From Lycorma delicatula (lineage: Eukaryota > Arthropoda > Insecta > Hemiptera > Fulgoridae): a DNA stretch of 64,000 nt. Position 1 is the stretch's first letter; each line of letters starts with the position of its first letter. The notes under the pieces were generated by a model. That model was given only the letters and a program-made list of their open reading frames with translations, did not search any database and was not told where the DNA came from. A program made the position numbers and the translations under genes. Where the stretch lies: positions 90,854,898 through 90,918,897 of the forward strand of contig NC_134457.1 in NCBI RefSeq assembly GCF_047948215.1, read 5' to 3'. This document shows, piece by piece, positions 24,540 to 37,310 of this stretch.

Positions 24540-25690
24540 GCTTTGGGGTATAACACAACAACGGCCACCATTTGAAATCCGCCATTTTAAATCGCCGTTC
24601 ATTTATTTAAATGAGAAGGGGATCACGTGACGAATCAAAACAGATTGAAATTTTACCAGGAACTAATTTCTGCAATCAGATTTCACATAACTGTTAAGGT
24701 GTAGGAGTTATTGGCATCGAAATGTTTGAAAATCTATTCGTTTGCAGGTGACATATGATGGCTTTGACGAAGGAAGAGCGAATTGAGATGATTCTGATGT
24801 CTGGTGAACGAAGCAGTCGAGTCGTTCAGTAGATTTCAAAGGCGCCACCCAGAGAGACCACCGACTTTGCATAACACTGTTGCATGTCTCATATCCAAAT
24901 TCAAGGAAACTGGAAATGTGTCCGACAGGTGACGTAGTAGTCGTCCCAAATCTTCCACTGATGAGACAACCTCGACGACAGTTTGGATGCCTTTGCGAGG
25001 AGCCCACAACGCACGTCTTGCAAGCGAAATTAGTGTTAGTTATTCCTCTATTCTGCGTATTCTTCATAGCAACAAGTGGTACCCATTTAAGATGCAAATT
25101 TTCTGAGGATGACCCACACAGACGTGGGCAATATCAGAACAACCTTACATTCATTGACGAGGCAATGTTTTGTGTCAGACGAGGTGAACCGGCAGAATCA
25201 CCGATATTGGTGTGATGAAAATCCCCACTGGATTGACCCATCCAATGTTGTTGGAGATCTTAAAATTATGTGGTGTGGGATATGGGGTACCCGTGTGGTT
25301 GTACCAATCTTCATCGATAGATGGAACGCCGGTATTTGGACATGCTGAGAGACCCATGAAGACATTCCCTTCAATTTTTCAACAAGATGTTGCTCTGCCA
25401 CACTTTGGGCTAAAGGTTTGTCAGTGGTTCATTGTCCAGTTGTCTAGGCAATGGATTGGTCAGTGTGGCTCAGTGGAATGGCCATCTCATCCGACCTCAC
25501 ATCTATGGACTTTTTATTTGCGGGGGTATTTGAAGAATCTGTTTACGCAGAGAAGAATCATGATGTTCACATCTGCAATAAAGAATTACGCTGTGACGCA
25601 CGGAAATCGCCCAAGATGTGCTGACTGGATTAAGATCTGCGAGTGTCTGCTGACTGGATTAAGCGAATAGAGTTATGCATTCAGCAAAAC
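24540..25690 (+). pseudogene. Tc1/mariner-superfamily (DDE) transposase relic
   Basis: Nearly full-length cut-and-paste transposase, broken across frames. An N-terminal helix-turn-helix-like stretch starts at MALTKEERIEMILMSGERSS (about 24752). It continues with LHNTVACLISKFKETGNVSD (24868 onward). A block near 25080-25215 has FTDEA.F-like FIDEAMFC, where the first catalytic aspartate is kept, followed by NRQNHRYWCDENPHW and VVGDLKIMWCGIWGTRV. Then come QQDVALPHF (second aspartate kept) and RQWIGQCGSVEWP. SSDLTSMDF, read in another frame near 25490, corresponds to the usual SPDLTPLDF with the third aspartate. Stops and indels are frequent. A noncoding lead of about 200 bases precedes it. I could not locate terminal inverted repeats by eye. 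Confidence 0.8.
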
Positions 25691-25694
25691 AATT

Positions 25695-25744
25695 AACATA
25701 TTGAACACATCATGTAGCCCAACATTGAACACATCATGTAGCCC
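25695..25744. repeat. 24-bp tandem duplication
   Basis: The unit attgaacacatcatgtagcc is present twice in tandem just after the transposase relic. The duplicated sequence lies where the C-terminus or 3' UTR of the transposase would be. Confidence 0.85.
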
Positions 25745-27739
25745 TCCAGTTGGGACAACATTTTTTTTACCCGTAAATTGCTCCGTATACTCTCTGTCAA
25801 ATTTCATCATCAGTTTATCAAAACCGATAAAAAAAGCCGATCAAAAAACCTGCCAACACATACATACGTACATAATGTGTACATACGAACATTACCTTCC
25901 GCTTTCTGTTTTTTGCGGTCCCTGGATCGTGGAAAGATAAGAAATTCAAAAAGAAACCAAACTCCATTTTTTGACTAATTACCATACTTTCCTTCTTGCA
26001 GAACAGATCTACACACGAGAGGTAGAAAATATTAAATGTGACCAGAAAGTATAGGTATAATTTCTATAATAGAATAGCAGGAAAATTTGCCTCGGATTAC
26101 GCGTCGCAAGGTTTTGCCTTTCGTAGAGATTAATTTTTCTTCTCTTTTTATTCACGTCTTTTCAGTTATCAAGTAATATGATTAAAAGGAAGTATTTAAG
26201 TGGGTGCTTAAAGTACTTAAAGAATTAAAAGGAGAAAAGGAAAAGTTAAAAAAGAAAAAATATATTGTCATGGAATGGACAGTCATGGTAAGGTTTTAAA
26301 TTTATAAAATTCTATTTATAAAATAAGTCTCGAAATTCAGATATTCTTAGGTTAACAAATCGCATATTGTTTTTCATTTCTTCTGTCTCTTTTTTGATCT
26401 TAATTTCCATTTCCCTTTTAATTTTTTATAACTGTTTTAAGCCTTCTTTTATTATAATCTGTTTATTGCATTTTTCCCAACAACCTTGTTGAGTTATTTA
26501 TTTTATACTTACAAATTAATAAGTAATTAGAAAGTAAGTAATTCTGCCTTTGATTCAGTTTTCACATATTTACTTTCTTTCAAAAATAAGTAATATTATT
26601 TTCCCATTTTAACATCTGTATCTATAGATCCATTGTTCTTACGGTATAAGTGCACACAAAGAAAGGAGACTTTGAAATTCCTAGTGTAAAGGGTTAAAAA
26701 GGAGTAACAATGAAATTTACTTTTTTAATTTTTCGGTAACAGATGAAGATATTGATTTGTGTAATCTTCATGCGAATATCTACATATTAATTTCTAGATT
26801 TTTTGAAATGTCGAGTTTAAAGGGTTAAAATGTGTTTTTTAAAGCCCAGCCCTTTTTTAATTTCTCGGTAATAAATATATATAAATATAGCAAAGTTTCT
26901 TAATTTCCGACAATATTAAACTAGATATTCACTAGATTTCGGGTTGCAGATACTACTGGGATAAATATCTAAAAACTGTTATCGGGTTTTGAAAATTTTT
27001 ATTTTTTAAGGAGTGCGACTGTGTATGGCGAGGTGGCTCAACCAACACAGCCACTCTCACTGTAAAATAAAAGTAATTAAATTTTTTTTAAAAATGAGAA
27101 ACGACGTACGGTCCTTCTTGTGATGTTTGTCAAGTAACGCTGAGAACCGAACAAGACCTTTTACCCATACGAAGAACGGGTAACCAGTTATAGCTAATAT
27201 TTTTAAGATGTTGGTGACTGTTTTGAAACCCAAATTCTTAGATCAACGTTTCGGGACCTGTACTGAACAAAATATTGCTTTTAAGAAAATACACTGATTT
27301 TTTTTCTTTTTAAAATTGAACATCGCTTCCGTTCACAAAATTTTACGTTCACTTCCATATAAAACCAACGTCAAAACATAAGTTTATGATAACTTTCTAT
27401 CATTCAAGTTTATCATTAAAACACAAAACAAGTTTTAATGATAGAAATTGTTTATTTATTTAATTTTTTTATAAAAGCCATTTCTGCACTTCATTATCTA
27501 ACATCATACCAATCCATTATTTCTCCTACCTGCCCTGATAAGTAGTGGTAACGAAAAACGGACACCGTTTTATGGCCGTAGTAGGACTAATAAGTGCATA
27601 TTTTTAGTACGAAAACACAAAACAATAATTTGTACTTCAAAATTCAAAGTTTTTAGTAATTCATAAAGTACTGTTTTTTTCTTAATAAGATTTTTCACTC
27701 TATAAATGGAGTTTTATTAATATCTAAAGCAGATTATAC
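25745..27739. other. A+T-rich sequence, no gene recognised
   Basis: No domain was found. Two overlapping short frames at 25701-25978 have no recognisable features. Confidence 0.45.
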
Positions 27740-28139
27740 GTACTAATTACACTTTCTTTTTCCTGTTTAACCTCCGGTAACTACCGTTCAGATATTACTT
27801 CATAGGATGAATGAGGATGATATGTATGAGTGTAAATGAAATGTAGTCTTGTACAGTCTCAGTTCGACCATTCCTGAGATGTGTGGTTAATTGAAACCCA
27901 ACCACCAAAGAACACCGATATCCACGATCTAGTATTCAAGTCTGCGTAAAAACAACTGGCTTTACTAGGACTTGAACGCTGGAACTCTCGACTTCCAAAT
28001 CAGCTGATTTGGGAAGACGCGTTCACCACTAGACCAACCCGGTGGTTTAAGTACTAATTACACTTTTTTCTTTTCCTGTTTAGCCTCCGGTAACTACCGT
28101 TTAGATAATACTTCAGAGGATGAAAGTACTAATTACACT
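27740..28139 (-). repeat. SINE family 1, full copy, with triplicated target site
   Basis: The minus strand carries a tRNA-like head: box A tggtctagtgg at 28026-28036 and box B gttcaagtcc at 27968-27977, both matching the RNA polymerase III internal promoter consensus. The body runs to about 27755. The target sequence gtactaattacact occurs at 27740, 28051 and 28126. A second copy of only the SINE 3' end (28066-28120) sits between the last two. The SINE is therefore flanked by direct repeats and followed by a tail fragment flanked by the same repeat. Confidence 0.9.
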
Positions 28140-31100
28140 GTTTTCACTGAACGTAACGGTGTTCACTTTATTTCTCTTTTGTTAATCAGAGTAAAGTTTA
28201 TATCTCTTATACAGCTGAATGTTGCTTTCATTTATTTTATATCACTATTGATGATAGAGGAAGTCTCTCCTCATGTTTATGCCTCAAGAAATATATGATG
28301 CAATACTATATTTACGTTACAAATAGATCTCTATGGCTTTTTAACTGTAACTCTGTTCATTTTTAATCAATTTTTATAAAAATTATATAATAACATGCTA
28401 CTTACATTTATAAATTTATTTATACTAAGGAATAGAAAAAAATTACTGTCCTAAATTTTATACGGTGCAAATACATTTTCTCTATTATGCAGTCTGGATT
28501 GAATTTGTTGAATAATAAATAAGTGAAAACGCATAAATAATTTCCTACTTGTAACAACGAAAAAGAAAGAAAGTTTCTCGTTTGTGTAACATAATAATTT
28601 TTTTTATGACAGAAAAGGATACGTTATAAGGATTTCTTATACGTTATATAATATTGTTTAAAAGAGATTTATAAAACGAACAACGAAAAGCAATGGGTTT
28701 ATTTATTTTAATATACTATTTAGAACAAACATCATATGAATGTGCATATGAATGAATAAATATCATTCTAAGAGTTTAATCTACAGAACTACGTAAGACA
28801 ATACTATATACAGACATAGGCCATAATATAATAGAAAACGTTTTATGTAGATAAGTTTGCCTACTTTATTATAATATAATAAATTTGAGCCGAGAAAAGC
28901 TTAGTTTGCTAGCTTAGTTTCTACTCTTTCTAAAGATAAATTTACATAATAACTATTGAAAACGAATACCAATAAACTTTATACAGACGTAAGGAGAACA
29001 TACTAGACTGGACACATATGTATATATAAAGTACATTCCACGATCGGCCTGAGGCCTATGTATGGACAAAGACGGGGATCACACGTCATCGAGTTATTGG
29101 AAGTTTCTCTTTTAGTTTGAATTTTTATGAATAGAGGTGGGACGATATGAGATTAGAAGTTTGATAAAATTTCAGGAATTAATTTTTAATTAAATTCTAA
29201 TGAATAAATATTAAAAGAAGCGTTATTCGTTTTCATGAATTTTAAGTGTAATACAAATTTTGTCTTGTACAAAAATAAAAAATATTTTTCCCTCAAAAAT
29301 GTTAAATTTTAACAGTAATATAATCATTAATAATTTTTTATTTCTTTTATTGATATATTACTAAATTAAAAAAAAACCCGGATGTCTCATTACAAAACAT
29401 GTTTTAATCTGATTTAGGCGCCTTAGCTTTTCCTGGACATTAGCTGGTCATTTCCATTAAATTTCACAACACTTTAACAGCCTTATTTAAAGAAAGTACT
29501 CCCATTCGTAATTATCATTCTTTAGATCTTAATAAAGGATGTTGCATCGTATTTCATGAGACTGGAAGATCTATTTCTTCATGATATTTGCCTAGCCATT
29601 TTTCCAAATGACTGTCGAAATCAATTAATTATAACGAAAAAATGTTAACATACTTTTGAATAAGTCTTTTATTAACAGAAATAGAAACAAAAGTCGAGAA
29701 AATTAAAGTATTGGAAATATTTAAATATCTACCCGAAGTAATTAAAAAAAATGAACTGTGCAAAAAGTGTTTAAAAATTCAATTTAATCTCATTCATACC
29801 AATAATAAAAAATAAATAAAATAAATGAACGATCAATGAAATATATATCTCACTATACAAATTGACAAATAAAATGGAAATGGCTTTCCAATTAACCAAT
29901 AATCTTTATAATAAAAAATCAATTTCTTAATTTATAATAAAAAATCGATTTCTTAAAATGGCAGAAACTTTAATATCAAATAATCAAGGAAACTAGAGAC
30001 AAAAGAAAACTGTTCTCAGAACAATACTAGGGTCGAAGTGTGAACATAAAAATGTTTTAAGATCAAACAAGCAACATTTAAAAAATGGAATAATTTTTTA
30101 CGATCACTTAAATAGAACGAGTGAAGAAAGATTTTCAGTTTCTTTGATATTAGTTTGTAGAGATAGGAAAGAAATTTCAACCTGAAAAACTTTCAAGAGT
30201 ACATGAGATAAAAAAAAAGATGACAGATGGCAGAAGATTAAAGCTTCAAAGGGGTTTGTTCAGGCGGTTCAAAGATGGCCAATTCCAAAAAAAATTATCT
30301 AAATATTTCATCCTTCAATTATGATCGAAAAGATGGCTTATAATCATTTACCGATTTGTTTTTATTGTTGAATATTTTAAATTATTAATACATAAGTTTC
30401 AGATTTTTTTTAATTTTTTGACAGTCTATATTAGCCAATGAATTTTATATTAATGCATGAAAAATAAGATAAAATAATACACACAATGAAATGGATGAAA
30501 ACATGTTAATGATAGCCAAATTTTTCAAAAAAATTATAATTTTAAACAGCGTCTTTAACGTTATATTATATTCCTAATAAAGAAAGGAAAAATGTATTTT
30601 AAACATGAATTTAAAAAAATAGCCTAAAAAATTTGAGAAAAATACTTACTTGATTATTAAGAACAAAAATAAATTATTTTATTTAGTCTAAAAGGCAGTA
30701 ACAAAAAAACCTATTTATCAGAAGAATAAGAGGTTGTAGAAATTACGTAAGTAGATTTCAATATAAGAAGGTATAATCCTTCTTATAGATTTTGAGAAAT
30801 ACTTTTTTCTTAATTTTTTATAATTAATATTAAAAAAGAAAACCTGAAATGTTATTACAGTAAAACGAAACCTATGTACTTGTTAAAAATAATTAAATAT
30901 ACGTATATATTATTTTGAATACTTTAAATACCAACAAGTATAATTAAAGGTTAAAATAATTTATTTAAAGAAAACAAAAAAACATCAGTTTTTCTATTCT
31001 ATATATAAACAAAAATATTCAGGTAAATAAAAAAAAAGTATAAATTTTACTACATAAAAAAACAAAATAGTTCAGTATCACGCAAGAATAAACAATTTTT

Positions 31101-31734
31101 CAAATCCGCTCGTAATTCGACTGAAAACATCTACAAATAAAAAGACGAATATTTTACTCATTAAAAGAAAGAGAAATGTTTTTTATTAAACGTTTTTACA
31201 CCTAATCTAAAAACAACCATTGACACGCACACAATATTAAAATACACGCTTACATAGACAATTACACACTCAAACAAAATGACAATAACATATAAAAACG
31301 GACAGATAATTATAAAATATTTACACATCCTACGTTTCTCCGTGGTTTAAAGATCTTGCCTAACTATTTTAAAATAACAAGAAATCATAAATTTAAAAAG
31401 AAAGCCTAGTTGTTTCCTTAAAACGTGTTTGTTCGTACGGCACGGTTCAGTCACATTTAATTTATTTTTCACATTACAGGATTTACTTCACACAGGAGAT
31501 CGTTCTTCATTGGTGGCACGCATAAATTTTCTTAAGATAAACAACTTTTGCATTAATGAATAAACATTAAGTATTTAAACATGGTGATACATACTAGTGA
31601 CTTCCTTAAATAAAACTATGTAAAATAATCTTGCATACACCGTTTTTCAATAACTTAACCAAAGCATTTGTGATTTTATAAAATATGAACTGAAAAAATA
31701 ATTATCCCAATCTTTGTCATCTTTTGGTAGGTTG
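28140..31734. other. A+T-rich sequence with a small tandem repeat
   Basis: No gene was recognised in about 3.6 kb. A 26-bp unit (tttataataaaaaatc plus a/g and atttcttaa) is duplicated at 29905-29930 and 29931-29956 with one mismatch. A 10-bp hairpin pairs 30762-30771 with 30778-30787. Confidence 0.5.
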
Positions 31735-32710
31735 AGGAGGCAGTAGCTAGCTGAGAACGAGCTGCATCCCGGCGGTGGTGATGTTGAATGTCAAGAATGC
31801 ATTCAACTCACTGCCGTTCAGGTGCATCATGTATGATTTGATTCGGAGAGATATCAGCCCGGCAGGAGAATAATTGGTCATACAGAGGGTAAGGAGGTTA
31901 CGACCAGTATGGAGCGCAGTGACCCGCAGGATTCGGTAATTGGATCGATCCTGAGGAACCTAGCATATGATGGCGTATCCTGAGGGAGTTTCGGTTACCA
32001 GGTTTTCCGGGATGTCTCCATAGAATTAGTTGCAAGAACAGAAAAGGAGAATCAGGAAAGGTTATGGGCCATTCTATTGTTCGATAGGTAGTTGGCGGGC
32101 TACGACCTTAGCCTCGCTCCAGAGAAAACAAAGCTGCTGGTGATGGCCGGAAAAAGGCGGCTCTCCTCCATCAGGCTACAGGTAAGAGCGGTCGTTATCG
32201 AGCCGGTCAGTAGAGCCAATTACTGGGGGTTTGGCTTGACAGCCAGAGAGCCTTTCAAGATCGTGCCAGGGAGGCAGTTAGAACAGTGTCGGCTGTCTCA
32301 AGGATCATGAACAAGGTTGGCGGGCCGAGCTCATCAAAGAGAAGGATGCTGGTGGCGGTGGCTCGATCCGTTGCCTTGATCTTGGCCAAGGAATGATGAG
32401 TGTGAAGAAGAGAAGGGATGACATAGCGCTAGAGAAGGAAATAATAGCGCTTTAAAAAAACAAACAATTGGGGCACGGTAGCTTTAATAGCTATCTATGC
32501 GGCAGAAGGAGACGGTCGTTCGAAAGCTGCCAGTATTGTGGAAAGCGGGATACCGCGGAACATACTGTCTTTTAATGACCAAGGTGAGAGGAAGATAGGA
32601 TGATGATGCGGATGCGGTTGGGAGAGGTTACCGCAGATAATATAGTGGTAAGGTAATAGAGAACATCATCCGAAACAAGACCCTGGAAGAAGTGGAAGAT
32701 GAGCGAGGGT
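31735..32710 (+). pseudogene. R1-like LINE ORF2 remnant with C-terminal zinc-binding motif
   Basis: Second R1-group ORF2 relic, 5'-truncated. Palm motif A reads VVMLNVKNAFNSLPF near 31775; an asparagine replaces the usual catalytic aspartate. Motif B-like GVPQDSVIGS and LAYDGV are degraded, and motif C (usually FADD) is disrupted by substitution and a one-base loss near 32000. The clearest block is LAGYDLSLAPEKTKLLVMAG from about 32092. The C-terminus shows LGHGSFNSYLCGR, SFESCQYCGKRDTAEH (near 32465-32565), and then FECPRWR-like and VTADNIV residues after a frameshift. This is the CX2C...H zinc-binding region typical of R1/LOA-type ORF2 proteins. The locus is G+C-richer than its surroundings and clearly non-functional. 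Confidence 0.75.
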
Positions 32711-33015
32711 GTTAGGGTTAGGGCAGTGAGAAGAGCCCCGTTCAGGAGGGGTGGAATGCTCCAACGTCCCGCTTCAATGAGGGGACTCTTGAACGGGGAC
32801 TCCGCGGTCCTTAGGTGGGGAAAAGAAAGACCGAGACCCGGTCTGAGGCCTCGGTAGGGGAGCCCGGATCATAGGCAGGTGCTTATTTAAAGACCCGAGA
32901 CCCAGCCATTGGGGGGTGCTGTGAGGAACGGTATAGCCGGATCTGGCATGGCCTTCCAGGGAATAGAGGTAACTGGCCCCTCAAGGCCGTGTTATACGGG
33001 ATTATGGAGCCAGTA
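32711..33015 (+). mobile_element. R1-like element 3' UTR
   Basis: G+C-rich noncoding tail directly after the ORF2 remnant. It aligns in blocks with 19254-19715 (see that entry). There is no poly(A); R1-group elements often lack one. Confidence 0.6.
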
Positions 33016-33590
33016 GCTCACAATATGCTTGCTCTCTATTTCTTGTATATGCTCCTGAGTTTGATCAACAAAGTTATATTTATGTTTTTTTGATATTTCA
33101 TCCGGTTAGTTATGTCATCTTGAGACTAATAGCTACATGTAGATTGATAATTAAGGAGATCTGTGAAATCGCCTCGTTATTCCCTACATTTCTCTTTTGT
33201 CCCTTTACTGTAATCCTGGAGGAAGAATTGTTCTCAATGCTACAACCGAGCAGCTTCATAGAAATAGAAATATATTTTTTTGATGGATTGATTAATATGA
33301 TATTTGGGAAATTTCCAAATATTTAACACAATTTTCCTGATTCGGGCCAGCAAACAGCATCCTTTGTGAAGCATTCATATAGAATGCATCTACAGATAGT
33401 TATATTCACGGATTACCACGTCACTATGTATTATTAATTAAAACCAAATAACAGGGTAGCATCTTCCCACACGAGAGGCACAAAAATGTGTCATTACTTT
33501 AAAGAAAATTTAAATACGAAGAATATTAGACACACTATTTAAATACATATACATTTACATATACAAAAAAACTGAACCGATCTGAAAAAA
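33016..33590. other. No gene recognised
   Basis: A 78-codon frame at 33090-33326 is hydrophobic but unrecognised. Confidence 0.4.
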
Positions 33591-33591
33591 A

Positions 33592-34115
33592 ATTTCACTG
33601 AAACTTATTTTTTGAAGTCGGTACCAAATTCAAACAAAATCATAATCAGACTCGTAAATTTCACTGAAACTTATTTTTTGAAGTCGGCACCAAATTCAAA
33701 CAAATTTCATAATCCGACTCGTGTAATAGTAATGCATTTGAAGTTTGGAGCCGACTATCAATTCTGAAGAAAACTCTTTTTAGTGCTGTAACTAGATTTT
33801 AAGGAATCTGAACTCTTCTTAGTTCTTCAGGGCCCTCTTAAGTTGCTCAGCCGCACCCGAAATGCGGACAATTAATTCCTCAGAGAATGTATTTTTGTAA
33901 TTTCACTGAAACTTATTTTTTGAAGTCGGCACCAAATTCAAACAAATTAAATAATCCGACTCGTGTAATAGTAATGCATTTGAAGTTTGGAGCCGACTAT
34001 CAATTCTGAAGAAAACTCTTTTTTAGTGCTGTAACTAGATTTTAAGGAATCTGAACTCTTCTTAGTTCTACAGGGCTCAGAATGTATTAATTCCTCAGAG
34101 AATGTATTTTTGTAT
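33592..34115. repeat. Tandem duplication, unit about 242 bp
   Basis: Units start at 33592 (partial, about 66 bp), 33658 and 33900, each opening atttcactgaaacttatttt. The full unit is 242 bp. The last copy lacks about 37 bp containing the gttgctcagccgcacccgaa segment. The unit includes the coding end of the minus-strand transposase relic. Confidence 0.9.
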
Positions 34116-34400
34116 AAAATACTTTTATCCATCCCCAGACGCAAAAATCTAAAGGTGGTGGATAAGGCAATCTTGTTAGCCGGACGTGGACCTTCACGAT
34201 CAATTCATTTTTCAGGGAAATGATGATTTGAGAGAGTAGAAACGGCATAAGAGAAGTGGTGGAGGCGTGCCATCGTGTCGGAAGTATACTTTGCGTTTCA
34301 GCGCTAGAGGAGCACCTTCTTCCAGCAGCTGCGGTAGTCTTCTTGAATAAAGTAGACCTCGACATTTAAGCGGCCAGGTAATAACAGTCTTCCTCACAAT
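33830..34400 (-). pseudogene. Tc1/mariner-superfamily (DDE) transposase C-terminal relic
   Basis: The minus strand encodes the C-terminal catalytic part in shifting frames. LLEEGAPLALKRKV and YFRHDGTPPP (second catalytic aspartate kept, near 34285) come first. PPPLDFCVWGWIKVFYTK near 34150 corresponds to the usual SPDLTPLDFFLWG, with the third aspartate kept. A C-terminal SEELIVRISGAAEQLKRALK follows in the duplicated unit near 33885-33830. The N-terminal half is missing. The upstream block 34401-34960 may be the same element's 5' region. Confidence 0.7.
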
Positions 34401-34960
34401 CAGCTGTTTGGACTGTTTGGACTGTTTGCACCATTACAATTACACACACCCAAAATGAATGCCATATCAGCGTATCCCTCTGTTGTAAATTAGTACCACA
34501 TTACGGCAAACCAAATTAAAATTCACAGAAAATTTTCACTAACATCACAGTTCACACAATCCGATATACTTAATTTACCTTACAGAATGATTTAAACTCT
34601 AATACAGTATTGCGCATTGTTGATTAGCAATTTTTAACAGTAAATTTTGATTTTACATATTTTTCACATCACCGAAAAGTGCTCTTCTGATAAATGCTGT
34701 AATTGATCATCATACATAAACAGAGTTTTGTACTCCAATTAATTGGCTTTCATCCCAGATTTATCAAAAGCTTCTCCAAATACAATTTTGGGACACATAT
34801 TATCCAATTTTTCAGCTCAAAACCAAAGAAACCTCTAATTCTGTTTCTTTGTTAATGTCCTAAAGATTTCAGTACGACCTCATTTCATTGGGGTAGCTGA
34901 AATCCGAGCATAATTTCATTAGCCGTAACTCTCAAACTGAACGAGGTCATCTACCATTTA
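34401..34960 (-). repeat. Probable 5' region of the transposon, shared with 60.7-61.4 kb
   Basis: 34545-34680 matches 61140-61225 and 61380-61432 in the same orientation (cttacagaatgatttaaac and acagtattgcgcattgttga). 34740-34940 matches 60790-60990 in the opposite orientation (gagttacggcta and cggatttcagctacccca). Noncoding. Confidence 0.65.
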
Positions 34961-36869
34961 TAAAAAAATTAGTCAATTTGGTGCATTCAATAAAAAGTTA
35001 TTGAAGGACAAAAAACATGAAAGTATAATTTTTATGTTGGTGAAAATTTTATAAAGAAAATACAAAAGAAAATTATTAAAATAAAAAAGGTGATTTTTAG
35101 TTATTACAGGCGATATACTAACCACAAAATATGATGTGTAATAGTGCTAAGAAATAATGAAAGAATGAAGGTGAAATTTAACCAATAAATTATAATTGCC
35201 GTAAGATATTACAGTGGTATTACGTACACACCACTACTACGTTAATAACATCCATTATGCAAATCACCACACTGCGGAAAGAACTAATAATAATAACCGA
35301 TGTAATAAAATGTGGAAGCTACCTGCTAAGTTATACCATATAATACTGTATTATAATATAGTATATAGAGCTAACAAACTACCAATATCTATGGGATCAT
35401 AAGGCTAACGCATCGTCAATTGGAAAATTATGGTAGCATAAAAAATTAACTCAATTTGTTTCCCTTAATTTATTCGATTTGTCTTTTAATTAAGTTACTG
35501 CAGATTTTATATAAGTAACGTACAATTATTATCCACTTATCTAAAAAAATAAATTTCCCAAAAAAAAGGTTAATTACTTATAAATTGTAGCTTCTTCATT
35601 TTAAAAACGCCTAAAGTAAAATAAAAAAAAAAAACACAAAACACATCGTACACAAAAAGTTAATTTATTAATCCTATTTTAAATAGAATTTATCAAAAAA
35701 CTAGAATAATTAAATAATTTCTAGTTAATTTGAAATTTGTAAAAGATCGTCATCAAGTCACATGAAAAAATAATCTTAATAAAGGTTAACATTTTTAAAA
35801 GTTTAAACCTAGAACTTCCTTTGAAAGCTACTTAAATGAAAACTGTTTTTTTTTTATTAATCATCATGAATTTCTTTTATTAAACAGTGTCAGTTTTACG
35901 TATTTAATTAAAAAAATAATTTTATTTATTTTATTTAAAAATGTTCAATATTAGTACTAATTATAATTGGTACATTTTTTAATGATTAGTTCAATTGAGA
36001 ATAATCAAGAAACTTACTTCCCTTAAATTTACTTTTTTTTGTAAACTGTTATTTTATGTCTGCTAGTGTAGGAATTTTTGGATTATTTTTGCTTTATTAG
36101 TTGCAAAGTTATTCATCAAGATTTTGCCTATTACTATATCTTTTTCTATGCTGAACAGGGGTAGAATACTAAATATTGTTCATGAAAATAAAAATTAAAA
36201 TGCATGTAAAGTACTTGAAGATAGCAAAAACATCAACCAGTCAGAGTTATTTTCTTTAAGAATAATGGATATTTAATATTCAATAGATTCCTAAGTTGAT
36301 TAGACTGAAGGTTATCAATTTTAGGGTTGAATATCAATCACTTTTCAGCGGATTTTGTACACCTACTTGTAACAGTAGATTCAGCGTAAAGAAGAAAACA
36401 TTTTGCACCTCACTTTTCCAAGCAAGCTTGATATTTGATGCTTATTACTCATGAGAATATATACGAATATACTATTTTAGAAAATGATTGGTGTCTCATG
36501 CTAGGTAATTTCTACAATCATTTAATTATCATACTAAATTAAGGCTTACTTAATTAAGAGGCATATCTACTATCTATATTTAGGTAAAAACGTTGTCTTG
36601 AATTACATTACGGTAGTTAACTCTTTGTATTATTATTAAGCAGATTTTTACATGTCAGCTTTTATTTATTTCTCTATCCTCTATTATTTTTCCTTATTTT
36701 CCTTCCAGTCTAATGTTACCACCTAATTTCTAGGTCCTCTCAATATTCTACTTTTGACCAAAGCATAAATTAATTGTTTTTTGTTTGTCAAAAAAGCAGT
36801 GGTTTAAGCAGAAAATTCAACAATAATTTCATTTAAATCTGTTAATATTAGTAGAAAATAATATAATAG
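34961..36869. other. A+T-rich sequence, no gene recognised
   Basis: No domain or repeat was recognised. Confidence 0.45.
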
Positions 36870-37010
36870 CAATCTTCTGGGCGGAGTGGTAGTATCTAGA
36901 CCTTTCATCCGGAGGTCCTGGGCTATGGCATAGCATTTTTTGCACGAAAAAATTCATTAACATCATCCATCAGTAACTGTAAGTGGACGTAACCCTATTG
37001 TTACTCTACT
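36870..37010 (+). repeat. SINE family 2 copy (tRNA-derived)
   Basis: Shares cctttcatccggaggt and a box A-like gcggagtggtagtatct with the copy at 41221-41396. Box B is damaged (cctgggctatgg). The element is followed by ataaaat-type A+T-rich tail sequence. Confidence 0.65.
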
Positions 37011-37138
37011 GTATAATTAAATAAATAGATAAAAATAAGTAACTGATAAGCGTAATGAGAAAATTCTCTAGTAACTGAATGCTTAGATTGGTTTTATCAC
37101 TTTTAGCATCTAGAGAAATTAATATATCTTATTTTTTA

Positions 37139-37310
37139 ACTGACAAGAATTAGATGTATGCCTGACCGATCCCAAAGGTATTTATTTTTTTTATTTTAAT
37201 TGTTTTATTGTAGTACTGTCTTATTTATTTTAGCTGAAAAGAATTAGATGCATGCCTGATCCGATCTCAAAGGTTTTCATTTATTCTTTTTGTTTTATAG
37301 TACTACTCAC
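37139..37310. repeat. Tandem duplication, unit about 95 bp
   Basis: Units start at about 37139 and 37234, sharing agaattagatg.atgcctga, ccgat and tcaaagg blocks and ending tagtactgtc or tagtactactc. The copies have diverged. Confidence 0.75.
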
